Shown here one piece after another: positions 33,720-42,123 of a stretch of DNA of 64,000 bases. The DNA comes from Sandaracinaceae bacterium (lineage in GTDB: Bacteria; Myxococcota_A; Polyangia; Polyangiales; Sandaracinaceae), in the NCBI GenBank assembly GCA_020633195.1, contig JACKEC010000014.1, positions 310,001 to 374,000 of the forward strand, given 5' to 3'. The first letter of the stretch is position 1. Every line of letters begins with the position of its first letter. The translations under genes and the position numbers were made by a program. The notes beneath the pieces were generated by a model. That model made no database searches. It was not told the DNA's origin and was given only the letters and a program-made list of their open reading frames with translations.

Positions 33720-35933
33720 ATGGATCGCGTGGTCGAGCTATCCGTCGTCGTCCCCTGCTTCAACGAGGCCCTCAACCTCCCGGAGCTCGCGCGGCGCACC
33801 CTCGCCGTGTTCGAGCGCGGCGGCCTCGAGGGCGAGCTGGTCCTCGTGGACGATTGCTCCCGCGACGAGACCGCCGAGGTCATCCGCGGCCTCGAGGCGG
33901 CTCACCCCGAGGTCGTGGGCGTCTTCCACGAGCACAACCAGGGCATCGCCAACGCGTGGCGCAGCGGCCTGGCCGCCTCCTCCGGGCGCTGCGCCGCGAT
34001 CATGGACGCGGACCTCCAGTACCAGCCGGAGGATCTGTTGCGGCTCCACCGCACGCTCGTGGAGACGAGCGTCGACGTGGTGCAGGGGTGGCGCTCGCCG
34101 GTCGGCCGCACGCGCGACCGGCGCTACTGGATCTCGCGCGGGTTCAACCACCTGTTGAACAAGACCTTCTCGATGGACCTCTCGGACAACAAGAGCGGGT
34201 TCGTCTGCTGCACGCGCGAGGTGATGGAGGATCTGCTCACCTACGATGGGGACTACCGCTACTTCCAGTCCTTCATCATGGTGGCCGCGCACGCCAAGGG
34301 GTACGAGTACCGCGAGGTCGAGACGCTGTTCGAGGACCGCCGCCAGGGCGTCTCGTTCCTCGAGGGCAGCAAGACCTTCACCGTCGCGGCCGAGAGCTTC
34401 GTGGACCTCGCGAAGGCCGCGCTCGAGTACCGCATCAAGGCGCCGCCCCGGGACCCGGCCGCGCAGTTCCTCCGGCGCCACCCCGTGGACGCCCCGCCGC
34501 CTCCGTCGACGCGCGCCCACCCGCTGCGGTGGCGCTCGTACATGCAGACGTTCGAGGCGACCCACTGGATGATCACCAGCCAGGTCGAGCAGCACTACCT
34601 GACCCTCAACCAGACGCAGTGGCTCGACGCCGCCGCGCTCGGGGAGCTGCAGGACGAGAAGCTGCGCCGCCTGATCCGGCACGCCTACCGCAACGCGCCT
34701 TTCTATCGACAGCGCATGCGCGAGGCGGGGCTCCGCCCCGAGGACATCCGAGGCCGCGAGGATCTCCACAAGCTGCCCTTCCTGACGAAGGACGACGTCC
34801 GCGAGAACCTCTACTTCGACATCATGGCGGACAACCTCGACCGCCGTGACGTGCTGCGCATCACGACGAGCGGCAGCACGGGCCGCCCGTTCGTCTGCTA
34901 CGCGGACCGCGAGCAGCTCGAGTTCCGCTGGGCCGCGACGCTGCGCGCGCAGGAGTGGACCGGCTACGCGTTCGGCGATCCGTGCGTGCGCCTCTGGCAC
35001 CAGACGCTCGGGATGACGAAGGAGCAGGCTTTCAAGGAGCGCGCCGACGCGCTCATGACCAACCGCGTCTACGTCCCGATCTTCGAGATGAAGGAGGACG
35101 GGCTCGCCACGATGCTGCGCACCATCGAGGCCAAGCGGCCGGTGCTCGTGGACGGCTACGCGGAGGCGTTCGACTTCCTCGCTCGCCACCTCAGCGAGAC
35201 CGGCGGCCTGAAGGTCGCCCCCAAGGCCGTGATGAGCAGCGCGCAGAGCCTCCCGCAGCACAGCCGCGAGGTCATCGAGCGCGCGTTCGGGTGCCGCGTG
35301 TTCGACAAGTACGGCAGCCGGGAATTCTCGGGCATCGCCTACGAGTGCGACGCCCACGCGGGGCACCACGTGGTCTCCGAGGGCTACATCGTGGAGATCC
35401 TCGTCGACGGTCGCCCCGCGCAGCCGGGCGAGACGGGCGAGGTCGTGATCACCGACCTCAACAACTACGCGATGCCGTTCCTCCGCTACAGGATCGGCGA
35501 CCTCGCGGTGGCGATGGCCGACGAGCCCTGCGCCTGCGGCCGCGGCGCCCCGCGCATCGGCGAGATCCACGGCCGGGTGCAGTCGATCATCCGCGGCACC
35601 GACGGCCGCTACGTGCCCGGCACGTTCTTCCCGCACCTGCTCAAGGACTACGAGTACGCGATCGAGCGCTTCCAGATCGTGCAGGACGCGCCGGGCGCGA
35701 TCACGTTCCGCATGGTCGAGGGCGGCCGCTTCAGCGAAGAGGTCCTGCGCGAGGTCCTCGACGTGATCCGCAAGCACCTCGGCGACGACCTCTCGATCGA
35801 GGTGGATAAGGTCGACAAGGTCGCGATGGTGCGCACCGGCAAGCGCATGACGTCGATCAGCAACCTCTCGATCGACTTCCAGGCGGACGCGCCCAAGCGC
35901 TCCGTCGTGGTCGGCTCGGTCGAGGGCGGCTGA
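33720..35933 (+). CDS. Glycosyltransferase family 2 fused to CapK/PaaK-like adenylation domain
   Basis: 737 residues from ATG 33720. Residues ~5-240 are a GT2 (GT-A) domain: LSVVVPCFNEALNLPELARR, VLVDDCSRDETAEVI, IMDADLQYQPEDL (D-x-D-like), and NKSGFVCCTREVMEDL, resembling dolichol-phosphate mannosyltransferases. Residues ~290-700 resemble CapK/phenylacetate-CoA ligase proteins: LRRLIRHAYRNAPFYRQRM, LRITTSGSTGRPFVCYAD (about 382), EIHGRVQSIIRGTDGRYVPG. There is no sign of a stop or frame change between them, so this appears to be a natural fusion. A product that both transfers a sugar and activates or transfers an acyl or amino acid group to it would suit a surface glycan. The downstream genes are two epimerases three bases away or overlapping. 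Confidence 0.88.
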   Translation: MDRVVELSVVVPCFNEALNLPELARRTLAVFERGGLEGELVLVDDCSRDETAEVIRGLEAAHPEVVGVFHEHNQGIANAWRSGLAASSGRCAAIMDADLQYQPEDLLRLHRTLVETSVDVVQGWRSPVGRTRDRRYWISRGFNHLLNKTFSMDLSDNKSGFVCCTREVMEDLLTYDGDYRYFQSFIMVAAHAKGYEYREVETLFEDRRQGVSFLEGSKTFTVAAESFVDLAKAALEYRIKAPPRDPAAQFLRRHPVDAPPPPSTRAHPLRWRSYMQTFEATHWMITSQVEQHYLTLNQTQWLDAAALGELQDEKLRRLIRHAYRNAPFYRQRMREAGLRPEDIRGREDLHKLPFLTKDDVRENLYFDIMADNLDRRDVLRITTSGSTGRPFVCYADREQLEFRWAATLRAQEWTGYAFGDPCVRLWHQTLGMTKEQAFKERADALMTNRVYVPIFEMKEDGLATMLRTIEAKRPVLVDGYAEAFDFLARHLSETGGLKVAPKAVMSSAQSLPQHSREVIERAFGCRVFDKYGSREFSGIAYECDAHAGHHVVSEGYIVEILVDGRPAQPGETGEVVITDLNNYAMPFLRYRIGDLAVAMADEPCACGRGAPRIGEIHGRVQSIIRGTDGRYVPGTFFPHLLKDYEYAIERFQIVQDAPGAITFRMVEGGRFSEEVLREVLDVIRKHLGDDLSIEVDKVDKVAMVRTGKRMTSISNLSIDFQADAPKRSVVVGSVEGG

Positions 35934-35936
35934 CGC

Positions 35937-36896
35937 GTGGGCCGCATCCTCGTCACCGGCAGCGAGGGCTTCGTCGGCCGGCACCTCGTGGCCGCGATCG
36001 AAGCGCGCGGCCTCGAGGCGGTGGGCGTGGACCTGCCGCGGACCGGCGCCTCGATCGAGGTCGACCTCGGCTCCGAGAAGCTCGACCCGGCCGCGCTCGT
36101 GAAGCGCGCGGGCGACGTGCAGGCGGTCATCTACATGGCCGCGAAGATCACCCGCGGCTCGAGCGTGGACGCGGACGCGCGCCGGAACCTCCGCGCGATC
36201 GCGGAGGCGCCGGTGCGGATCATGGAGGCGTTCGTCGAGCGGGGAGGGCGGCCCCCTCACCTCGTGGCGTGCTCGACCTTCAAGATGTACGGGCCGCCGC
36301 GCGACGACGGCCCGGTCGATCCGGCGGACCCGCCGCAGTCGCCCGACCCGCACAGCTACGGCAGCGCGAAGTTCCTCGCCGAGCGCCTCCTCGAGATCGG
36401 GTCGGCGCGCAGCGGCTTCTCCTTCGCGGTGGTGCGCCCGTCCTGCATCTACGGCCCGGGGCAGCACGGCCACAACGCCATCCCGCGCTTCCTGCGCGCC
36501 GCCCTCGCGGGCGAGCGCCCGGTGGTGTTCGGCGACGGCACGAGCCTGCGCGACGACGTGTTCGCGCCGGACCTCGCGTCGCTGATGCTCGAGGCCGCGC
36601 TCCAGGGCGCGCACGGCGCCTTCCACGCGTGCGGAGAGAGCTCGCGCACCATCGCCGACGTCGCGCGCGTCTGCTGCGAGGCGGTCGAGGTGGAGGGCGG
36701 CCCGAAGCTGTCGGCGCAGCTCGACCCGTCCCGCGAGCCGAAGTGGTGGATCGACCAGCGCTTCGACAGGGAGCCCTCCGAGCAGGTTTTGAGCTACGTC
36801 CCGACGGACCTCCTCGAGGGCCTGCGCCGCCAGGTCCGCTGGATGAAGGCGGGCGAGGACCCGAAAGACACCGCGCGCTTCGGGAGGCCCGAGTGA
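35937..36896 (+). CDS. NAD-dependent sugar-nucleotide epimerase/dehydratase-like (extended SDR)
   Basis: 319 residues from GTG 35937, three bases after the fusion gene. Rossmann start GRILVTGSEGFVGRHLVAA with the GxxGxxG pattern; the catalytic YxxxK is seen as SYGSAKFLAERLLE, preceded by ACSTFKMYGP, where the Ser/Thr of the triad would lie. A C-terminal substrate-binding region follows. This family converts nucleotide sugars (epimerases, dehydratases, reductases); the substrate cannot be read. It resembles the next gene product in layout, so the pair may have arisen by duplication. Overlaps the next gene by four bases (GTGA). Confidence 0.9.
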   Translation: MGRILVTGSEGFVGRHLVAAIEARGLEAVGVDLPRTGASIEVDLGSEKLDPAALVKRAGDVQAVIYMAAKITRGSSVDADARRNLRAIAEAPVRIMEAFVERGGRPPHLVACSTFKMYGPPRDDGPVDPADPPQSPDPHSYGSAKFLAERLLEIGSARSGFSFAVVRPSCIYGPGQHGHNAIPRFLRAALAGERPVVFGDGTSLRDDVFAPDLASLMLEAALQGAHGAFHACGESSRTIADVARVCCEAVEVEGGPKLSAQLDPSREPKWWIDQRFDREPSEQVLSYVPTDLLEGLRRQVRWMKAGEDPKDTARFGRPE

Positions 36897-37819
36897 GCGA
36901 GCCGTCGAAGAAGCCCTCGAAGGTCGTCATCACCGGCGCCACCGGGCACCTCGGCCGAGCCGTCGTGGCGGCGCTCGCGGGCCCCTCCGTGATCGCCGTC
37001 TCGCGCTCCGGCGCGACCGTCGGGCACGCGCCGGGCCTGTCCTGCGACGTCTCCGAGGAGTCCTCCGTCGCGATCCTGCGCGGGGTCCTCGGCCCCGACG
37101 TCGTGCTCGTCCACCTCGCGGCGTGGCACCCGCCCGCGACCGCGTCGACGACGCCCGAGGACCGCCGTCGCCTCCTCGACACCAACGTGCTCGGCACCAT
37201 GCGCGTCCTCGACGCGGCCCGCGGCGGAAACGTCGCGCGGGTCGTCTACGCGTCGACGTTCGAGGTCTACGGGGCGCCCGGCGAGGGCGCGATCGACGAG
37301 ACTCACCGCACCTATCCGCGCACCGACTACGGGGCGACGAAGCTCGCGGGCGAGCACCACCTCGCGGCGTTCGCCTACGAGGAGGGCGGCGTGCCGACGG
37401 TGTCGCTCCGCATGCCCGCCATCTACGGCCCGGGCGAGCGCACCCCGCGCGCGCTGCCGAACTTCCTCGCGCAGGTCGCGATGGGCGAGCGCCCGGTCGT
37501 GTTCGGCGACGGCGAGGATCTCCGCGACCAGCTCCACGTCGACGACGCCGCGCGCGCGGTCCTCTGCGCCCTCGAGCGGGGCGAGGGCGTCTACCAGGTG
37601 GCGGACGGCCAGCCCCACTCGATCCTCGAGATCGCCCAAACCGCCATGCGCGTCGCGGGCATCGACGGCGAGCCCGAGCGCCAGGAGCGCGTGAAGGAGC
37701 GCCGCGACTTCCACATGGACATCACCAAGGCGCGCGCCGAGCTCGGGTTCGAGCCGCAGGTCACGCTCGAGGACGGCATGCGGGAGCAGCTCGGCTGGAT
37801 CCGGATGGGGAGCGACTGA
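36893..37819 (+). CDS. NAD-dependent epimerase/dehydratase-like (extended SDR), second of pair
   Basis: 308 residues from GTG 36893. The N-terminal loop is KVVITGATGHLGRAVVAAL (GxxGxxG), with a visible catalytic set STFEVYG and DYGATKLAGEHH (YxxxK). RMPAIYGPGERTPRALPNF is the typical active-site to binding-domain junction. It shares FGDGEDLRDQLHVDDAARAV with the FGDGTSLRDDVFAPDLA of its neighbour. The gene ends the plus-strand glycan cluster and is followed by a structured convergent region at 37863-37956. Confidence 0.9.
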   Translation: MSEPSKKPSKVVITGATGHLGRAVVAALAGPSVIAVSRSGATVGHAPGLSCDVSEESSVAILRGVLGPDVVLVHLAAWHPPATASTTPEDRRRLLDTNVLGTMRVLDAARGGNVARVVYASTFEVYGAPGEGAIDETHRTYPRTDYGATKLAGEHHLAAFAYEEGGVPTVSLRMPAIYGPGERTPRALPNFLAQVAMGERPVVFGDGEDLRDQLHVDDAARAVLCALERGEGVYQVADGQPHSILEIAQTAMRVAGIDGEPERQERVKERRDFHMDITKARAELGFEPQVTLEDGMREQLGWIRMGSD

Positions 37820-37862
37820 GCTTCCTCGTGCTCCACGCCGTTTCCCCGGAGAGAACGGATGT

Positions 37863-37956
37863 GGGAGTAGGGGAGAGAAGGAGAAGGGGAGCGTGCGCGC
37901 TGCGCGCGCGTTTTCTTTTTTAGCGGCCGCGAAGCGGCCGCACCTCCTCTACTCCC
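37863..37956. terminator. Nested inverted-repeat region between convergent genes, with terminator
   Basis: An outer pair, GGGAGTAGGGGAG (37863-37875) with CTCCTCTACTCCC (37944-37956), 13 bp including one G-U, encloses two further hairpins: CGTGCGC/GCGCGCG (37892-37898 with 37904-37910, one wobble), which is followed by TTTTCTTTTTT (37911-37921), and the palindrome pair GCGGCCGC-GAA-GCGGCCGC (37923-37941). The first inner hairpin plus T tract reads as a rho-independent terminator for the plus-strand epimerase gene. The 174-base gap has no gene. Nothing equal to it reads as a T-tract terminator for the minus-strand gene at 37994. Confidence 0.75.
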
Positions 37957-37993
37957 AGCTCGCGCGTTCTCCCCGTCTTCGCGCCTCCGACGC

Positions 37994-38896
37994 TCACTCC
38001 GCGGGCTTGCGGAAGCGGAGCGTCATGCGGTCGCTCTCGCCGATCGCCTCGTACTGCGCGCGGTCCGTGTCGCCGAGGCGGTAGGACGGCGGCAGGGTCC
38101 ACACGCCCTCGGGGTGGTCGTGGTCGTCGTTGGGGTTGGCGTTGATCTCGGAGCGCTCCTCGAGCACGAAGCCCGCGCGCTGGGCGACGTCGATGACGTA
38201 GGCCTCGGGCACGTAGCCGCCGCGAGCGCTCATGAAGGGGTCGGAGCCCTCGGGCGCGCGGTGCTGGACCACGCCGAGAACGCCGCCGGGCCGGAGCACG
38301 CGGAAGAACGCGGCGAACGCGGGCTCGACGCCCTCGTCGTTCACCATGCCGTGGATGTTCCGGAAGGTGAGGACCATGTCGGCCGACCCGTCCGCCCCGA
38401 GCTCGATCGTGTCGGGCGTGTCGAAGGTCGCGAGCTCGGCGGCGCCGAAGACCTCGGGGTGCGCCGTCTGCAGGTCGACGAAGGTCTGGCGGTAGCGCGC
38501 GCGGCTGCCCTCGGCCGAGGGGATCGCGGCGACGAGGGTGCCGGACTCGCGGAGGTAGGGCGCGAGGATCTCGGTGTACCAGCCGCCGCCGGGGCTGATC
38601 TCGACGACGCGCATCCCGGGCTCGATCCCGAAGAACGTCAGCGTCTCTCGCGGGTGTCGGAACCGGTCGCGCGCGCGGTTCTCCTCGGAGCGCTGCGCGC
38701 CCGCGATCGCGGCGGGCAGATCGCCGGCGGCCGGGAGCTCGAAGGGCTCGGCGGGGCCGGTGACGGCGGTCGTCTCGGTCGTGGTGGTGTCGGACGATCC
38801 GCTCGTCGTGGTCCCCGAGCCGGTGGTCGAGGTGGCGCCGCCGCAGGCGGCGAGGGACAGCGAAGCGGACACGAAAATCACTTGGACAGTCTTCAT
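37994..38896 (-). CDS. Predicted lipoprotein with SAM-dependent methyltransferase domain
   Basis: 300 residues from ATG 38896. The N-terminus MKTVQVIFVSASLSLAACGG is a lipoprotein signal (lipobox LAAC), then a Thr/Ser-rich linker. From about residue 70 a class I methyltransferase-like fold appears: FFGIEPGMRVVEISPGGGWY as motif I (GxGxG-like), VAAIPSAEGSRARY, MVLTFRNIHGMVND and FRVLRPGGVLGVVQHR (post-motif PGG). An export signal on a methyltransferase is odd because SAM is cytoplasmic, though secreted proteins of this type do recur in proteobacteria. The domain may act on another ligand or be non-catalytic. Its nearest neighbour, the Rieske gene, lies 46 bases upstream. Confidence 0.85.
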   Translation of the reverse strand: MKTVQVIFVSASLSLAACGGATSTTGSGTTTSGSSDTTTTETTAVTGPAEPFELPAAGDLPAAIAGAQRSEENRARDRFRHPRETLTFFGIEPGMRVVEISPGGGWYTEILAPYLRESGTLVAAIPSAEGSRARYRQTFVDLQTAHPEVFGAAELATFDTPDTIELGADGSADMVLTFRNIHGMVNDEGVEPAFAAFFRVLRPGGVLGVVQHRAPEGSDPFMSARGGYVPEAYVIDVAQRAGFVLEERSEINANPNDDHDHPEGVWTLPPSYRLGDTDRAQYEAIGESDRMTLRFRKPAE

Positions 38897-38942
38897 GGGG
38901 CGGGAGTCTGGTTCCCGGAGCGCGCCGCGTAAAGCCCTCGGG

Positions 38943-40097
38943 TCATTCCTGGCGCGCGGCCTCTAGCGCGGCCTCCAGCGCAGCGTCGCGCGCGGCGTGG
39001 AAGAGGCGCATGCCCTCCTCGAGGCCACCGAGCAGCACGTGCTCGTTCGCGCCGGACGCGAGCGTCGACTGGATGCTCTCCGCGATGGCGAGGTCCTCCT
39101 TCAGGAAGACCTGCTCGTCGATGTGCGCGAAGCTCCGCGCGAGCCGCTGGCTGGCGTCCTCGTCGCGCGGGCCGTCGGGCGCGAGCATCCGGTGGACGAC
39201 CCGCACGTGATCGACGTCGAGCGGGAACACCGTCAGCGCCGAGAGCCAGTCGGGGTGGAACACGAGCACCGTGTTCGGGAACACGTCGTAGAACACGGTC
39301 GTGTCGCGCCGCAGGTCGGCCCGCGAGGCGTCACCCTTCACCTCGAGTAGCGTCTTGCGCGCCCCCACCTGGCGCACGTGGGGGGCGCAGTCGTCGAGGA
39401 CGCTCACCTCGAGGAAGAACCGCGCGAGGCTCTTCGAGTGCAGCGAGGACAGGTGGTAGCCCTCGGCGAAGGCGTCCATCACGAGCTTCCAGTTGGCGCT
39501 CACGACCCTGTCGGTGCGCCCCAGCGCGACGTGGCCGGCCAGGTCGAACGCCTCGAGGTCGTCGTCGAGGACGGGGCCGAGGAACGACGCCACGTCGAGC
39601 TGACCGTCGAGCTGCGCCCAGACGAGCCCGTGGCGGACCTCGCTCGGGAGCTCGCGCAGGCCCAGCGCGGCGTGGTCGAGCGCGTCGAACGTGTCCTCGC
39701 CCGGCACTCGGAAGAGGCGCCCGTCGGGGCGGTAGGTCCAGGCGTGGTACGGGCACGTCAGGAGCTTGCTGCAGCCGGCGGGGGCGTCGACGAGGCGCGC
39801 GCCGCGGTGCCGGCACGCGTTGACGAACACGTGCACGCCGTCTTGCGCGCGGGTGATCAACAGCGGCACGTCGCCGAGCATGTCCGTGCGGAACGCGCCC
39901 ACCTCGGCCAGCTCGGACGCGTGCGCGACGACGATGGGGCGCCGCGCGAAGAGCACCTCCCGCTCGCGCGCCAGCTCGCCCTCGTCGAGGTAGCGGCTCA
40001 CCGACAGACGGGTGGAGCGAGGCGCGACCTCGGCCCGCGGCTGGTCGATCGCCGCGACGAGCCGCTCGAGCACGCGGGCCTGCACCTCGGGACGCAC
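38943..40097 (-). CDS. Rieske [2Fe-2S] aromatic-ring-hydroxylating oxygenase, alpha-subunit type
   Basis: 384 residues from GTG 40097. Rieske cluster ligands are clear: Cys95-x-His97 (CRHRGARL) and Cys115-x2-His118 (CPYHAW). The catalytic domain has DAFAEGYHLSSLHSKSL: His215 and His220 with Asp208 match the mononuclear-iron site of ring-hydroxylating and related N-oxygenases. Its size is close to the usual ~400 residues. Substrate unknown; no reductase, ferredoxin or beta subunit is adjacent, so the electron donor must be elsewhere. It is followed on the same strand by the lipoprotein methyltransferase gene, and the membrane glycosyltransferase gene ends 12 bases upstream of it. Confidence 0.92.
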   Translation of the reverse strand: MRPEVQARVLERLVAAIDQPRAEVAPRSTRLSVSRYLDEGELAREREVLFARRPIVVAHASELAEVGAFRTDMLGDVPLLITRAQDGVHVFVNACRHRGARLVDAPAGCSKLLTCPYHAWTYRPDGRLFRVPGEDTFDALDHAALGLRELPSEVRHGLVWAQLDGQLDVASFLGPVLDDDLEAFDLAGHVALGRTDRVVSANWKLVMDAFAEGYHLSSLHSKSLARFFLEVSVLDDCAPHVRQVGARKTLLEVKGDASRADLRRDTTVFYDVFPNTVLVFHPDWLSALTVFPLDVDHVRVVHRMLAPDGPRDEDASQRLARSFAHIDEQVFLKEDLAIAESIQSTLASGANEHVLLGGLEEGMRLFHAARDAALEAALEAARQE

Positions 40098-40109
40098 GCT
40101 CTGAGCGTA

Positions 40110-41645
40110 TCAGCTCTGCGGAGGCGGCGGCCTCGGACGCCAGCGCATGCCGTACAGGAGCCCCGCGAACAGCAGCGCGACGATCGTGTAGCCGACGCCC
40201 AGGATCGTCCACGCCATCGCGCTTCCGTCGGACCAGTGGTTGAGCACGCGCGGCGCCGGCTCGGAGTGCGGCTGCCATGCGGGGATGCCGATGGTGCGCC
40301 ACGGGTACCAGGACTCGTCGGTCCACTCGGCGCCCGAGAGGTACCGGTCGAGCAGCCAGCCGTGTCCGATCGGGGGCGAGAACTCGGGCACGAAGTGCAC
40401 GATGACCAGGTCGTCCCGCACGAGGTTCTGGAGGCGGTGGATCTGCAGGCCGCCCTGCGTGATGCCGGTGACCCCGATGTAGTGCGAGTGGTCGATGATG
40501 ATGCCGAGGAAATTCACCACGATGCCCAGCGCCGCGAGGCTCACGATCGCGGTCTTCCACCGCCAGCCCTTGCGCTCGAGCACGTAGAGCAGGCCCAGGA
40601 AGAGCAGGGGGTAGGTGGGGACGACGAGGCGCGGGCCCCAGCCCCAGTCGCCGAGGCCCGACCACCACATGCCCATCGTCACGAACAGGAACACGACGGG
40701 GATCGCGGCGTAGACGAGCAAGGCTCGATGACGGCGCCACATCCGCACGAGGCCGAACGGCAACAGGAGCAGCAGCGGGGCGTAGACGAAGATGCTCTTG
40801 CCCGGCGACAGCAGCAGGCCGTGCAGGCCGGAGTAGAGCGGCGTCGCGAAGCCGAGGGTGAGGTCGCGCCCTGACGCGTAGCCGAGCTCGAGGAGCTGGC
40901 CGTAGCGGACATAGTTGTAGCCGAGCCAGAGCGCGAGCATCGGCGCGAAGCCGAGCGCCCCGTAGAGGAAGAAGCGGAGGGTCTTCTGCCGATCCGGGCG
41001 GCTCAGGAAGACGAAGACGAACGAGGCGAGCCCGATCACGGCGAGCGGCGTCTTGCAGTGGATGCAGGCGCCCACGAGGATCCCGCCGAGCAGGAAGTGT
41101 CGCCGCGTGCCGAGCCGCATCGCGCGCACGTACGCCCACAGCGTCCAGATCAGCGCGAGGCCCTGCGGGTTCTCGCTGTACATCTCGCGGCCGTACGCCC
41201 AGATGGGGGAGCTGAAGACGAGGAAGAGCGCGCCGAACGCGGCGACGGGTCGCGAGAACCGGAGCTCGCGGGCGAGCGAGAAGAACCCGAGCGCGAGCAG
41301 CGCGGTCCAGAGCGCGGGGACGATGCCTGCGAGGAAGAACTGGGTGCTGCTCTCGTCACCGCCGAGCTCGCGGCCGAGGCTCTGGAGGGCGAGGCCGGGG
41401 CCGCACTGGATCGTGTTTCCGAGCGGATACTTCGTGTAGTAGAGCCCATCGGGCCCGAGGTAGCGGTCGTCGCGGCCCGTCGGCACGTCGATCCAGCCGT
41501 GGTCGGTGATGGACGCCGCCGCGTTGCACATCTGCGACGCGTCGCCGCGCACGTGATACCGCCCGGTGGTGAGCGCGACGAGCGCCCACACCAGCAGGAA
41601 CAGCACGAAGGCGAAACCCTTGGACGGCGGCTCGGGGGCCCGCAT
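40110..41645 (-). CDS. Multi-pass membrane glycosyltransferase-like protein (GT-C type)
   Basis: 511 residues from ATG 41645 with about eleven hydrophobic helices, beginning FAFVLFLLVWALVAL. A short lumenal loop after the first helix carries RGDASQMCNAA, in which the acidic residue sits where GT39/GT-C enzymes use a catalytic Asp. Later segments include FFLAGIVPALWTALLALGFF and LLLLLPFGLVRM. Such proteins use polyprenyl-phosphate sugars to glycosylate proteins or lipids at the outer face of the inner membrane. Sugar and acceptor are unknown. A second member lies at 43221, which suggests a local glycosylation function. Confidence 0.8.
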   Translation of the reverse strand: MRAPEPPSKGFAFVLFLLVWALVALTTGRYHVRGDASQMCNAAASITDHGWIDVPTGRDDRYLGPDGLYYTKYPLGNTIQCGPGLALQSLGRELGGDESSTQFFLAGIVPALWTALLALGFFSLARELRFSRPVAAFGALFLVFSSPIWAYGREMYSENPQGLALIWTLWAYVRAMRLGTRRHFLLGGILVGACIHCKTPLAVIGLASFVFVFLSRPDRQKTLRFFLYGALGFAPMLALWLGYNYVRYGQLLELGYASGRDLTLGFATPLYSGLHGLLLSPGKSIFVYAPLLLLLPFGLVRMWRRHRALLVYAAIPVVFLFVTMGMWWSGLGDWGWGPRLVVPTYPLLFLGLLYVLERKGWRWKTAIVSLAALGIVVNFLGIIIDHSHYIGVTGITQGGLQIHRLQNLVRDDLVIVHFVPEFSPPIGHGWLLDRYLSGAEWTDESWYPWRTIGIPAWQPHSEPAPRVLNHWSDGSAMAWTILGVGYTIVALLFAGLLYGMRWRPRPPPPQS

Positions 41646-41721
41646 CGGGCGGGACCCTACCAGCGCCGACCCCCGACGGCGAGCACGCCTTCAGCTCCTG
41701 GGTTCGCGTAGCATCCCGGGG

Positions 41722-42102
41722 ATGCGCCTCGCCCTGTCGTCGCTCGTCCTACTGCTCGGTCTCGGCTGCGAGGCCGAGTGCCCCACCGCGCGCTCCATCG
41801 AGGTCGCCGGGGACGCGTACTGCGGCAGCTCCTGCGCGGCCTGCGACGACTGCCTCGACGGCTTCTCCTGCCAGTTCCGGAGCGGCCGCGGCGTGTGCGT
41901 CGACGACGCCTTCCTCGTGGACCGCGGCCAGAGCACCGCGTGCGTCGACCCGTGCCCGACCGGAGAGGCGCGGTACGACGACATGGGCACCAGCAGCTGC
42001 GTCCGCATCTGCAACGTGGACGGCGAGTGCCCGTTCTGCTGCTTCGAGCCGGCGTCGATCGAGTACCGGATCTGCGCCCCCCGAGCAGCCCTCTGTCCCT
42101 AG
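41722..42102 (+). CDS. Small Cys-rich lipoprotein
   Basis: 126 residues from ATG 41722. Signal MRLALSSLVLLLGLGCEAE with a lipobox LGLGC. The mature part has 15 or so Cys in short spacing (CGSSCAACDDC, CVDPCPTGEA, CPFCCFEPAS), which points to many disulfides. It is the only plus-strand gene between about 37.8 and 48.5 kb. Its stop is buried in a hairpin shared with the convergent gene. No function assigned. Confidence 0.75.
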   Translation: MRLALSSLVLLLGLGCEAECPTARSIEVAGDAYCGSSCAACDDCLDGFSCQFRSGRGVCVDDAFLVDRGQSTACVDPCPTGEARYDDMGTSSCVRICNVDGECPFCCFEPASIEYRICAPRAALCP

Positions 42103-42123
42103 CTGGGCGCGAGCGCCCGGCTA
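42100..42123. terminator. Hairpin joining two convergent stop codons
   Basis: A 10-bp stem (TAGCTGGGCG at 42100-42109 with CGCCCGGCTA at 42114-42123, one T-G wobble) and a CGAG loop. The TAG of the plus-strand lipoprotein is at 42100-42102 and the TAG of the minus-strand gene is at 42121-42123, so both stops form the base of the stem. There is no T tract, so any termination would be weak or rho-dependent. Confidence 0.6.
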
